Shown: positions 28,101-38,608 of the stretch, in pieces | How the letters are laid out: the number at the start of each line of letters is the position of its first letter | Position numbering within the stretch: the first letter of the stretch is position 1 | Assembly: GCF_000521865.1 (NCBI RefSeq) | Contig: NZ_JAME01000013.1 | Coordinates: 57,308 to 121,307, forward strand | Length of the DNA: 64,000 nucleotides | DNA from: Roseivivax isoporae LMG 25204 | GTDB lineage: Bacteria; Pseudomonadota; Alphaproteobacteria; Rhodobacterales; Rhodobacteraceae | Direction of reading: 5' to 3' | Notes under the pieces: generated by a model | Database searches by the model: none | What the model saw: the letters and a program-made list of their open reading frames with translations, nothing else | Told to the model about the DNA's origin: nothing | Program-made: the position numbers and the translations under genes

Positions 28101-28254
28101 GTTCGGATGGCAGCTGATCGAGGGCCAGATCCGCCACCAGCTCGACGGCGCGCTGGACCGCCTGTTCCACCCGGACGGGCTGCAGGTGACGATGCGCTTT
28201 CCCCTCCGGACGCCCGGCACGGAGGAAAGCGACGCGCCCGGCGTCAGTTCATGA
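25132..28254 (+). CDS. CheB-CheR-PAS-HWE hybrid histidine kinase
   Basis: A 1040-residue multidomain signalling protein. Residues 1-190 are a CheB methylesterase (GASAGG with Ser15, THLNPDH, SGGNSDGTLG). Residues about 210-480 are a CheR methyltransferase (NVTRFFRD, WIPGCATGEEVYSIAI, SCRNLLIYF). A PAS-like domain, a long Glu-rich coiled coil (647-725), a second PAS and an HWE/HisKA_2 kinase follow. The phospho-acceptor is His849 in DELNHRVKNML, and the ATPase has HELATNAAKYGAL. HWE/HisKA_2 kinases are the known input of alphaproteobacterial GSR. Its stop overlaps the convergent receiver-sigma gene by 11 bp. Confidence 0.92.
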   Translation: MDPRTRTTIVGIGASAGGIPALETFFGRLGTVRRMAFVVVTHLNPDHHSRLREVIARHAGIDVLTAEHGQEVRPGRIYVMPEACLLRISGGRLTLSEAPKDGPRPNPVDVFLSALAQDQGDRAVGIVLSGGNSDGTLGIKAIKECGGVTLAQTTGTDDAPAHGRMPRSAISTGLVDFAVPVTEMPDTLRRVIDSRASFEALSVHVEDGGRDPALDVAFEVLRSHTGHDFSGYKRRMFLRRLARRAQIVGTPSLEGYVARMRKDPAEVMELYRDLLINVTRFFRDAEAFEALERHVIPELFRDRGPGDIVRVWIPGCATGEEVYSIAILMQERMAALDAPPQVQIFATDIDEAALQVARAGRYPEEFASGIRPDRLQRFFRREAGQYVVEKPVRDLCIFSAHSVISDPPFARMDLLSCRNLLIYFARDLQDQVIPTFHYALKPGGFLFLGTSESISRKDDLFQPVDRQQRIFRSRATAGARPEVPRGFLGGSTGFGRMTFGPSEPRPSRATLQLRQRVELQVLDRHAPPHVVVDARGEVVYYSARVSRFLEIPRGAPSRRLLDMVPREMRSDLAGVLREAMETGLPAERRTAPAVDAGHPAEYLLTVEPMHLGGHDESVYLALFSPAPPAEESPARAEAQHHDSQDDELREMRERLHSTIEEYETALEELKASNEELVSANEEAQSGNEELEASKEEMQTLNEELSATNAELTRRLEELDAAHDDMRNLYDATQIASVFLDADLVIRSYTPAAVTFFHLRENDVGRPLSDLAHALDRDFRDDLRRVLETGEMLERRVGPHGAERRYHLVRLMPYRARSGDVAGVIVTLIDMTSLAAAEDNHRILIDELNHRVKNMLSVVISVVNATLRNAKGTEDFEAAVISRLHGMARTYALLSEEQWQDVSLDALVRQECFAHDPARFRIEGPDVPLPARRSLPVGLVLHELATNAAKYGALKHSDGTVRIRWTVDGGWVRLDWRECNGPPVREPEADGFGWQLIEGQIRHQLDGALDRLFHPDGLQVTMRFPLRTPGTEESDAPGVSS

Positions 28255-28825
28255 TCTCGGGCCCGTCCCGTTCGAGGACGCGCGTGCATTTGCCGAACAG
28301 CCACGTCGCACGGTCGCCGGAGGGCACCTCGCCGCGCTTCACGGCGGCGATCGCTTCGTAGAGCGCGCGTTCCACCAGCCGGTCGGCGCTGGCCGGATCC
28401 TTGAGAAGGAGCCGGGACCAAACGCGCAGCATGGGCAGCATGCGCTCCACGTCCTGCCACGGGTCGACCTGCGGATCGTGCAGCCGCGCGAAGGCGTCGC
28501 CGAGCGCGTCGGGCATCACCGGCTTCGAGATGATCTGCACGTGTCGCAGGGCTGCCGGCAGGTCGTCGGTCCGTCCGCGCCCGGTGTAGAACACGAAGGG
28601 CACGTTGCGCCGTGCCAGCGTCTCGGCGACCGGGTAGACCATGCGCCCCGCCATATCGAGGTCTAGGATCGCCGCCTCGGCCACCGCGGCGTGTTTCATC
28701 GCGGCACCTATGGTCAGGGCCGGTCCCAGCACGGTCGCGCCGGTACGCCTGAAGAAATCCCCGATCTCGTGCGCCTGGAGATAGTCGTCCTCGACCACCA
28801 GCACGCTGCGTCCTCGCATGTCCAT
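28244..28825 (-). CDS. Receiver domain fused to a sigma-region-2-like domain (permuted PhyR-like regulator)
   Basis: A 193-residue protein. Residues 5-115 are a complete receiver: acidic EDD (12-14), phospho-Asp55 in AAILDLDMAG, Thr81 and Lys101 (SKPV). Residues 126-183 align by hand with region 2 of EcfG in this window: 16 identities over EcfG residues 18-63 with one single-residue gap, including P..LR, AD.LV, AI and WLF. A region-4-like part is missing. PhyR has the reverse order. It may titrate NepR when phosphorylated by the convergent HWE kinase. GGAGG precedes the ATG at 28825. Receiver sure; sigma mimicry likely; function inferred. Confidence 0.75.
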   Translation of the reverse strand: MDMRGRSVLVVEDDYLQAHEIGDFFRRTGATVLGPALTIGAAMKHAAVAEAAILDLDMAGRMVYPVAETLARRNVPFVFYTGRGRTDDLPAALRHVQIISKPVMPDALGDAFARLHDPQVDPWQDVERMLPMLRVWSRLLLKDPASADRLVERALYEAIAAVKRGEVPSGDRATWLFGKCTRVLERDGPEIMN

Positions 28826-28875
28826 CGCTTTTTCCCTCCACCCCTAGTCCGGAAGCTTGAACCTGCACGTGAACC

Positions 28876-28900
28876 AACGGGCGCGGGCCGCTGTTGTTCC
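28876..28900 (-). promoter_or_regulatory. EcfG promoter of the receiver-sigma gene
   Basis: On the minus strand GGAAC (28900-28896), spacer of 17, GTT (28878-28876), 51 bp before the ATG at 28825. The regulator would thus be under feedback by EcfG. Confidence 0.75.
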
Positions 28901-28943
28901 CCCCTCCTTCGCGGCGAACCGCGGCGGGAATCCGCGCCGGCAG

Positions 28944-28968
28944 GGAACATCGGCGCGTCCGGCCTGTT
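28944..28968 (+). promoter_or_regulatory. EcfG promoter of the uncharacterised membrane gene
   Basis: GGAAC at 28944-28948, spacer of 17, GTT at 28966-28968, 50 bp before the ATG at 29018. Divergent from the site at 28876. Confidence 0.8.
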
Positions 28969-29017
28969 CGAGCCGACCAGCAGGCGCGTGAACCCGAGCG
29001 CCGCGGGAGAGCTGCCC

Positions 29018-29626
29018 ATGCTGGCCTGGCTGCAGGAAAACCACGCGACGGTGTCGCTCGTCGTCAATGCTGTCTCCGCGGTCGTGTGGCTCGTGTACCT
29101 GCAGATCTTCCTTCTCAGCTTCCTCGGCGAGCGGCGCAGCGTCATCGTCATCCACATCGGCGGCAGCCGCGGCCAGAGTGCGCGGGTGTTCATCAGCAAT
29201 CTCGGCTCGACGCCCATCTACCTCGTGGGCATCCTCATGCGGCTCAACTCCGGCGAGGACTCGCACCTCGCCGCCGTCACCGACCGCGACGAGCTGAACG
29301 CGCAGGACCTCGAACGGGCCTCGGACCGCACCACGCAGGGGCCGCTGTCGCCGGGCGGCTTCCGCGACATCGGCGACTTCGCGACGCTTCGGGAACGCGC
29401 GCGCCTCACTGCCGGGCGCAAGACGCTGCCCGCCCATCCCGAGGAGATCGTCATCTACGTCGTCGCGCAGTCGGGAAACCGCGGCCGGCTCGTGGGCTGC
29501 CGGCAGCTCTTCTGCCGGAACCAACAGTCCGAAGAAGACGACTACGTGCCCAAGGAACTGTCGGTGAAGCAGATCCCGAACCTCCGCCGGGCGCGCTACC
29601 GCGAGCTTCTGGACACCCTGCGCTAG
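29018..29626 (+). CDS. Uncharacterised protein with one N-terminal membrane helix
   Basis: A 202-residue protein. One hydrophobic helix near residues 12-33 (VSLVVNAVSAVVWLVYLQIFLL) is followed by a soluble domain starting IVIHIGGSRGQSARVFISNL with a beta-rich feel (FISNLGSTPIYLVGILMRL, EIVIYVVAQSG). I do not recognise a family. GGGAGAG precedes the ATG at 29018; a GTG at 28988 would add ten residues. It is a single gene with its own EcfG promoter, so it is probably a stress-induced membrane-bound protein. Confidence 0.7.
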   Translation: MLAWLQENHATVSLVVNAVSAVVWLVYLQIFLLSFLGERRSVIVIHIGGSRGQSARVFISNLGSTPIYLVGILMRLNSGEDSHLAAVTDRDELNAQDLERASDRTTQGPLSPGGFRDIGDFATLRERARLTAGRKTLPAHPEEIVIYVVAQSGNRGRLVGCRQLFCRNQQSEEDDYVPKELSVKQIPNLRRARYRELLDTLR

Positions 29627-29694
29627 CCGGCCGGCCCGCAGCGTGCCCGGGCGCGCGGTACGGTGTCAGCCGCACCACGTTTTCCGCCGTGGCT

Positions 29695-29719
29695 GGAACA
29701 TCTTCATCCGCGGCCTGTT
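29695..29719 (+). promoter_or_regulatory. EcfG promoter of the ACIII/caa3 respiratory operon
   Basis: GGAAC at 29695-29699, spacer of 17, GTT at 29717-29719. It is 146 bp before the actA ATG, and no other promoter is obvious in the gap. The following 12 genes overlap or nearly touch, so all could depend on it. Confidence 0.75.
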
Positions 29720-29864
29720 TGCGGCTCCGGACGAACGCGGAGGCGCGGGGCCCGGGACATTCCCCCTCGCGTCCAGCGGCGCCCTTGCCGTCGCCGGCCG
29801 ACCGGGCCGGCGCGAAACGCAGGAACGAAGCCGCGCCGGACAGGGCGCGTGCCGGGAGAGCCGG

Positions 29865-30511
29865 ATGAGCCAGATCTTCGGGCCCAGAGCCAACACGGTC
29901 GCGCGCCTCGCGCTGCCGGCGCTGGTCCTGGTCCCGGTGGCGATCCTGTCCCTCGTGATCTTCCTGCAATGGACCGACAACGCGACCGGCGAGAACCGCA
30001 TCGTGTCGCAGCCCGTGCCCTTCAGCCACCGACACCACACCGCCGAGGTCGGCATCGACTGCCGCTACTGCCACACGACGGTGACGGAAAGCGCCAGCGC
30101 CGGGCTGCCGCCCACCAAGACGTGCATGACCTGCCACAGCCGGCTCTATGCGCAGGAGGAGATGCTGCAGCCCGTGCGCATCAGCTGGACCGAGGGCACG
30201 CGGCTCGACTGGAACCGGGTCCACGACCTCGCCGACCACGTCTATTTCAACCACTCGACGCATGTCACGAACGGCGTCGCCTGCACCACCTGCCACGGTG
30301 CCGTGGGCGACATGCGCCTCATCGGGCAGGCCGAACCCCTGACCATGGGCTGGTGCCTCGAATGCCACAGGGATCCGGGCCCTAAGCTGAGCCCGCCCGA
30401 ACGGGTCTTCGCCCCCCTGCCGCCGCGCGAGGCCCGCATCGACGCCGGGGCGATCCACGCCCTGCTCACGCGCTACGACATCGACACCTCGACCCTCACG
30501 GACTGCACCAC

Positions 30512-30524
<13 letters not shown>
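29865..30524 (+). CDS. actA: Alternative complex III subunit A, pentahaem cytochrome c
   Basis: A 219-residue protein with one N-terminal membrane helix (LALPALVLVPVAILSLVIFL) and a periplasmic domain with five CxxCH haem sites: CRYCH, CMTCH, CTTCH, CLECH and a last CTTCH at the extreme C-terminus. In ACIII (quinol:electron carrier oxidoreductase, replacing the bc1 complex) this subunit relays electrons from the iron-sulfur subunit to the acceptor. It is the first gene of the operon and overlaps actB by 13 bp. Confidence 0.92.
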
Positions 30525-33237
<2,713 letters not shown>

Positions 33238-33241
<4 letters not shown>

Positions 33242-34578
33242 CCGCGACCGACGCCATCCTGCCCGACCGCGCGCCGGGGCGCCTGACCGCCGACGTGGCG
33301 GACCCGATCCTCGCCCGGCGGGCCGGGCGGATCTGGTGGGCCTGCCTCGCGCTCTTCCTCGCGCTGACGGTGCTGATGGTGGTCAGCCTGACCGTGCTCG
33401 CGGTCTCGGGCGTCGGCATCTGGGGCATCAACACCTCCGCCGTCTGGGGCTTTGCCATCGTCAACTACGTCTGGTGGATCGGCATCGGCAACGCGGGCAC
33501 GCTGATCTCGGCGATGCTGCTCCTGACCCGGCAGCGCTGGCGGACCTCGATCAACCGCTTCGCCGAGGCCATGACCCTCTTCGCCGCCTGCATCGCGGGG
33601 CTCTTCCCGATCTTCCACCTCGGGCGGCCGTGGCTCTTCTACTGGCTCGTGCCCTATCCCAACACGATGGGCCTCGTGCCGCAGTGGCGCAGCCCGCTGG
33701 TCTGGGACCTCTTCGCCATCGCGAGCTACATCCTGTTCTCGCTGATGTTCTGGTACACCGGCGCCATCCCCGACTTCGCCACGCTGCGCGACCGCGCGAG
33801 GGGCCGGCTGACCCGCGCGGCCTGCGGCATCCTCGCGCTCGGCTGGCGGGGCTCGGCGCGGCACTGGCAGGTCTGGCAGGGCTATTACGGCGCCATGGCG
33901 GCGATGGGCGTGCCGCTCGTGATCTCGGTCCACTCGGTCGTCGGCATGGACTATTCGGCGGGCCTCGCGCCCGGCTGGAACGAGACGATCTTTCCGCCCT
34001 ACTTCGTCGTCGGCGCGATGTTCTCGGGCTTCGCCATGGTGGTCGTGCTCGCCGCGATCTTCCGCCGGGCGCTCGGCGTTCCCCACATGATCACCGACCG
34101 GCATTTCGACATCATCGGCAAGGTGCTGCTGGCGGGGTCGCTGGTCATGACCGTGAGCTACGCGACCGAATGGTTCTACGCGTGGTATTCGGGCGAGCCA
34201 GCCGAACAGCGCATCGTCGCCGTCCAGCTCTGGGGCGACTACTGGCCGCTCTACTGGGGGATGCTCGCGGGCAACTGCATCCTGCCGCAGCTCTACTGGG
34301 TGCCGTGGTGCCGCCGGACGCTGTGGGTGACCGTGCCCGTCGCCATCGCCATCAACATCGGCATGTGGCTCGAACGCGTGGTCATCACCGTCGTCCCGCC
34401 GACCCGCGGCTACCTGCCGTCGCAATGGGGATCCTACTGGCCCACGTTCTGGGACTGGGCGCTCTTCGCGGGCACGCTCGGCTTCTTCGGCCTGCTCTTC
34501 ACGCTCTTCCTGCGGGTGATCCCCGCGGTGTCGATGCACGAACTCAAGGAACAGGTGGACGAGGAGGTGCGCGCGTGA
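33238..34578 (+). CDS. actC: Alternative complex III subunit C (NrfD-like quinol-binding membrane subunit)
   Basis: A 446-residue NrfD/PsrC-family membrane protein with about ten hydrophobic segments. Family hallmarks are NYVWWIGIGNAGTLISAMLLLT, HLGRPWLFYWLVPYPNTMGL, VPLVISVHSVVGMDYSAGL and EWFYAWYSGE. It forms the quinol oxidation site of ACIII in the inner membrane. Start and stop overlap actB and actD by 4 bp each. Confidence 0.93.
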
Positions 34579-35087
34579 CCGCCCGGCTGCTTCTCGTCTT
34601 CACCGACACCGCGTCCCTTGTCGACGCCGCGCGCACCCTCCGGACCGAGGGCGTGGACGGCATGGACGCGCACACCCCCTGGCGGGTGGCCGATCTCGAA
34701 CCGGTGCTCGAGCCGCCGGCGCACGGCGTGCGGCGCACGATGCTGATCGCGGGCCTTGCGGCTGCGGCGGGCGTGTTCCTGCTGCAGACCTGGTCGGCGG
34801 TCTGGTTCTACCCGCTCAATGTCGGGGGACGGCCGCTCTTTTCCTGGCCCGCCTTCGGCTTCGCGACCTTCGAGACGGGGATCCTCGGCGCCGCGGCGGG
34901 GGGGTTCGTCGCGATGATCCGCGCCTGCGGGCTGCCGCGGCTGCACGACCCGTTCTTCGACACCGCCGAGACCGAGGGCGCGAGCGACGATCGGTTCTTC
35001 CTGTCGCTGCCGCGCGAGGGCGCGCCCGACCGGCTGCGCCTGTCGCGGCTCGACGGCCTCGCCCGCATCGTGGAGGTCGGCCGATGA
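34575..35087 (+). CDS. actD: Alternative complex III subunit D (DUF3341)
   Basis: A 170-residue protein starting at a GTG inside the actC stop. A small soluble N-terminal domain (LLLVFTDTASLVDAARTLR) is followed by two membrane helices (TMLIAGLAAAAGVFLLQTW and ATFETGILGAAAGGFVAMI). The HDPFFDTAE segment after the second helix is typical of DUF3341/ActD. It is a structural subunit of ACIII. It overlaps actE by 4 bp. Confidence 0.9.
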   Translation: MTARLLLVFTDTASLVDAARTLRTEGVDGMDAHTPWRVADLEPVLEPPAHGVRRTMLIAGLAAAAGVFLLQTWSAVWFYPLNVGGRPLFSWPAFGFATFETGILGAAAGGFVAMIRACGLPRLHDPFFDTAETEGASDDRFFLSLPREGAPDRLRLSRLDGLARIVEVGR

Positions 35088-35623
35088 CGCGCCTCCTGTG
35101 CGCCCTCGCGCTGGCCGGCACCCTCGCCGCGTGCCGCGAGGAGTCCTCGCTCGCGAACCAGCCCAAGCTCGAGCCGTGGGAGCGCACGGCGATCTGGGCG
35201 GACGACGCGGCGGCACGGCCCTGGCCCGCGGGCGTGGTGCCGCGCCACGCGCCGCACGACCTTGGCCCGGGCGCGCGTCCCGAGGTCACGCCCGCCCTGC
35301 TCGCCCGCGGCCAGGAACGCTACGGCATCTTCTGCGCGCCCTGCCACGGGCCGACCGGTGCGGGCGACGGCCGCGTGGTCGCGCGCGGCTTTCCCGAGCC
35401 GCCCTCGTTCCTCGGCGCGCGGCTGCGCCGGACCGGGGCAGAGCATTTCGTGCGCGTGATCGGCGACGGCTATGGCGTGATGTTCCCCTACGACGACCGC
35501 GTTCCCCGGCCCGACCGCTGGGCGATCGCGGCCTATATCCGCGCCCTGCAGGCCGCCTCGCCGCGGCTCGACCCCGCGCATGCCGCCCGCGCCGCGGTTC
35601 CCGTGGAGGACCCGGATGGCTGA
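35084..35623 (+). CDS. actE: Alternative complex III subunit E, monohaem cytochrome c lipoprotein
   Basis: A 179-residue lipoprotein: signal ALALAGTLAAC with the lipid-modified Cys near residue 17. It has one cytochrome c haem site CAPCH near residue 86 and a likely axial Met in YGVMFPYDDRV. It carries electrons from the ACIII core toward the caa3 oxidase encoded downstream. The ATG overlaps the actD stop, and the gene overlaps actF by 8 bp. Confidence 0.92.
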   Translation: MTRLLCALALAGTLAACREESSLANQPKLEPWERTAIWADDAAARPWPAGVVPRHAPHDLGPGARPEVTPALLARGQERYGIFCAPCHGPTGAGDGRVVARGFPEPPSFLGARLRRTGAEHFVRVIGDGYGVMFPYDDRVPRPDRWAIAAYIRALQAASPRLDPAHAARAAVPVEDPDG

Positions 35624-36629
35624 GGCGCGACGCATGCCCCTGCCCGGCCCCGCGCGGGCCGCGATGCCGGCGCTCGGCGCCCTCGCGGTGCTCGCCGCGG
35701 CCGCCACGCTCGCGCCCGGGACCGCGGCCGCGGGCGCGCTCGCGGCATGGCTCTTTGCCCTCTCGGTCACGACGGGGGCGGGCCTCTGGCTCCTGATCGC
35801 GCGCCTGACGGGCGGGCGCTGGCCCGGGGCGGCGCCCGCGCTGCCGGCACTGGCGCGGCTCACACCCCTGATCGCGCCCGCAGGCGTGCTCCTCTTCCTC
35901 GCCGGGCCGCTCCTCTACCCGTGGTGGGAGGGCGTTCCGGGCCTGCGGGGCGAGGTCTACCTGGTGCCCTGGTCCTTCGGGCTGCGCGGCGCGGGCATCC
36001 TCGCGCTCTGGTCGCTGATCGGCTGGCTCGCACCGCGCGGGCCCGGCCCGGTCGTGGCGGCGGTGCTGCTGACGGCCTACGGGATCAGCGTCGGTCTCGC
36101 GGGCCTCGACTGGGTGCTCTCGCGCGATCCCGACATGCTGTCGACCGCGTTCGGCATGCTGCTCGCGGCGATGCAGCTCGGTCTCGCGCTGGCCGTGGCG
36201 GCGGCGGCCGGACTGGATGCCCGGGCACCGCAGGGCGTCGCCGATTGCGGCGGGCTTCTGCTGGCCTGCTGTCTCGGCAGCTTCTACCTCGCCGCGATGC
36301 AGTTCCTGGTGAGCTGGTCGGGCAACCTGCCCTTCAAGGCTGCGTGGTTCGGGGCCCGCACAGACGCCACCGGAACGGCCGTCATCGTGACGGCGCTGGT
36401 CCTCGGCGTCCTCATGCCCTTCGCGGCGCTCCTCGGCACCTCCGCGCGGGGATCGCCCGCGGTCCTGCGCGCCGCGGGCGCCTCGGTCGCGGCGGGTGGG
36501 GTCCTGCACCTCGTCTGGCTCGCCGCACCCGGCGCCATGGCGGGCGCCCTCGTCGTGGCGGCGGCGCTCGTCCTGCCCGCGGCGCTTGCCGTCCCCAGCA
36601 TCCTGCAGGGGAGCGCGCGCCATGGATGA
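35616..36629 (+). CDS. actF: Alternative complex III subunit F (second quinone-type membrane subunit)
   Basis: A 337-residue, very hydrophobic Ala/Leu-rich protein with about ten membrane segments. The position after actE, the length, and segments such as FYLAAMQFLVSWSGNLPFKAAWF identify ActF, a divergent NrfD-like subunit of ACIII. The ATG at 35616 is inside the end of actE. Its stop overlaps the next small gene by 8 bp. Confidence 0.85.
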   Translation: MAEARRMPLPGPARAAMPALGALAVLAAAATLAPGTAAAGALAAWLFALSVTTGAGLWLLIARLTGGRWPGAAPALPALARLTPLIAPAGVLLFLAGPLLYPWWEGVPGLRGEVYLVPWSFGLRGAGILALWSLIGWLAPRGPGPVVAAVLLTAYGISVGLAGLDWVLSRDPDMLSTAFGMLLAAMQLGLALAVAAAAGLDARAPQGVADCGGLLLACCLGSFYLAAMQFLVSWSGNLPFKAAWFGARTDATGTAVIVTALVLGVLMPFAALLGTSARGSPAVLRAAGASVAAGGVLHLVWLAAPGAMAGALVVAAALVLPAALAVPSILQGSARHG

Positions 36630-36951
36630 ACTGCGCCATCCCGATTTCCCGGTCTTCCGGGTCGTCGTGGCGATCGCAGCGGCGTTCGGCATCCTGATCG
36701 CGGCGGTCGCGGCGATCTATCTCGGCTATTCCGGCGCGCGCGCCCCGGCCCCTCCCGCACCGGCCGATTTCGGCGTGCCCCGGCTCGAGACGGCGCCGGT
36801 CGCCCGCCACGAGGCGTGGGCCGCCCGGCAGCGCGCGCTTCTCGACGGCGCGGAGGGCCGCCTGCCCATCACGGAGGCGATGCGGCACGTGCGGGACCGC
36901 GCCGATCCCTACGCCCCCCTGCCCCTGCCCGACGACGGAGGCACGCGATGA
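36622..36951 (+). CDS. Small single-pass membrane protein in the ACIII/caa3 operon
   Basis: A 109-residue protein. One membrane helix at about 13-35 (VVVAIAAAFGILIAAVAAIYL) is followed by a Pro/Ala-rich periplasmic part that ends ADPYAPLPLPDDGG. No haem or metal motif is present. It sits between actF and the Sco gene and overlaps both, so an accessory or assembly role in the ACIII-caa3 supercomplex is likely. I do not know a named family. Confidence 0.75.
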   Translation: MDELRHPDFPVFRVVVAIAAAFGILIAAVAAIYLGYSGARAPAPPAPADFGVPRLETAPVARHEAWAARQRALLDGAEGRLPITEAMRHVRDRADPYAPLPLPDDGGTR

Positions 36952-37670
36952 TCCGGATGCTGCTCGCCCTCCTCGTCCTGTCGGGACCCGCTCATGCCGG
37001 GCTGACGGCGGCCGAGCTCGACACCGTGCGGTCCGACCCGCCGCCCGGCGCGCAGGTCGACCTCGGAACCGGGCTGCCCACGATCCTCGTCTTCGCCGAC
37101 CTCGATTGCGGCGCGCTCTGCGACGCGATCCTCGCGCGCACGGCGGACGAGCTGTCCCGGACCGGGCTCGAGATCGGACGCGACTACGCGCTGGTGGTCG
37201 TCGGCATCGACCCGCGCGACGGGTCTTCCGAAGCCCGCTCCTTCGTCGCGGCACAGGCGGCCCCCCTGCCCGCCGCGCGGATCGTCACGCGCACGCCCGA
37301 CGCGGACACGCTCGCGGACCTGACGCGGGTGCTCGGCTACGGCTACCGGCACGATGCCGCGAACGACCGCTTTGCGCACCCCGCGGTCCGCCATGTCCTG
37401 ACAGCCGAGGGCCGGGTCGCGCGCGTCCTGCCGGCCTTCCGGGTGGCCGAGGGCGACATGCGGCGGGCGCTCGTCGAGGCCGGCGAGGGCCGCGTCGGCA
37501 CGGTGGTCGAGCGCGTGGCGCTCGCCTGCTACGGCTTCGACCCGGTGACCGGCCGCTACTCCCTGTCGATCACGCGCGCGGCGACGGCGGGCGGCATCGC
37601 CTCGACGCTCCTCGTCGCGGGCGGGATCGCCCTCGCGCTGCGGCGCGAACGCCGCGGGAGGTCCGCATGA
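36948..37670 (+). CDS. SCO1/SenC-family copper chaperone
   Basis: A 240-residue protein with a signal peptide (MIRMLLALLVLSGPAHA). Its thioredoxin-like fold carries the copper-binding pair Cys54 and Cys58 in FADLDCGALCDAIL and a conserved His in FAHPAVRHVL. A C-terminal hydrophobic helix (STLLVAGGIALAL) anchors it. It should deliver copper to the CuA site of the subunit II encoded directly downstream. It overlaps genes on both sides by 4 bp. Confidence 0.88.
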   Translation: MIRMLLALLVLSGPAHAGLTAAELDTVRSDPPPGAQVDLGTGLPTILVFADLDCGALCDAILARTADELSRTGLEIGRDYALVVVGIDPRDGSSEARSFVAAQAAPLPAARIVTRTPDADTLADLTRVLGYGYRHDAANDRFAHPAVRHVLTAEGRVARVLPAFRVAEGDMRRALVEAGEGRVGTVVERVALACYGFDPVTGRYSLSITRAATAGGIASTLLVAGGIALALRRERRGRSA

Positions 37671-38608
37671 TCTGGTCCATCGCCCCCGAACAGGCCTCGA
37701 CCCAGGCCGAGGCCTTCGACCGGATCTTCGCCATGATGACCGGCTTCTCGCTGTTCGTCGTGGCGCTGGTGGGTGCGCTGATCTTCGTCTTCTCGCTCCT
37801 GTTCCGGGCCAAGCGCGGCACCCCGCGCCGGTCGGTGAAGGCGTTGCAGAACCGCCAGATCGAGGTGTTCTGGACCGCCGTCACCGCGTTCTTCGCGATC
37901 TTCTTCTTCTGGTACACCTCGACCGCAAGCCTCGACGCCATCGAGGCGCCCGCGGGCGCCATGGAATACCACGTCGAGGCCAAGCAGTGGATGTGGAAGA
38001 CCCGCCATCCCTCCGGCGCGCGCGAGCTCAACGCCATGCACGTGCCGGTCGGTCGGCCGGTGACGGTGTTCCTCAACTCGCAGGACGTGATCCACTCGTT
38101 CTACGTGCCCGCGTTCCGGATCAAGCAGGACGTGGTGCCGGGCCGCACCTCGACGGTCTGGTTCGAGGCGACGAAACCCGGGACATACCGGCTTTTCTGC
38201 GCGGAGTTCTGCGGCACCGACCATGCCAAGATGACCGGCAGGGTCGTGGCCATGGCCCCGGGCGACTACGCCCGCTGGCTCGAGACCCGCGCCGAGGGCG
38301 AGACGCTCGCGGCCACGGGCGCGCGGCTCTTCGTGTCGGCCGGCTGCGCGGGCTGCCACGAAGAGGGCAGCGACGTGCATGCCCCGTCGCTCGCGGGCCT
38401 CTTCGGCCGCGAGATCCCGCTGGCCGACGGGCGCCAGGTGACCGCCGACGCGGACTACCTGCGCGATTCCATCCTGCTGCCCGGACGCGACATCGCCGCC
38501 GGCTACGAGCCGATCATGCCGAACTTCTCGGGCATGCTCGAGGACGGCGAGGTCGAGGCGCTCGTGGCCTACATCCGCACGCTGTCAGAGGAGGAGGCAT
38601 CCCGATGA
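37667..38608 (+). CDS. ctaC: caa3-type cytochrome c oxidase subunit II with fused cytochrome c
   Basis: A 313-residue protein with two N-terminal membrane helices and a cupredoxin CuA domain: DVIHSFYVPAFRIKQD and CAEFCGTDHAKM supply His, two Cys, His and Met. A cytochrome c domain with CAGCH follows near residue 230, which makes this the caa3 type. It accepts electrons from the ACIII cytochromes. No cleavable signal is obvious. It overlaps the Sco and ctaD genes by 4 bp. Confidence 0.93.
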   Translation: MIWSIAPEQASTQAEAFDRIFAMMTGFSLFVVALVGALIFVFSLLFRAKRGTPRRSVKALQNRQIEVFWTAVTAFFAIFFFWYTSTASLDAIEAPAGAMEYHVEAKQWMWKTRHPSGARELNAMHVPVGRPVTVFLNSQDVIHSFYVPAFRIKQDVVPGRTSTVWFEATKPGTYRLFCAEFCGTDHAKMTGRVVAMAPGDYARWLETRAEGETLAATGARLFVSAGCAGCHEEGSDVHAPSLAGLFGREIPLADGRQVTADADYLRDSILLPGRDIAAGYEPIMPNFSGMLEDGEVEALVAYIRTLSEEEASR

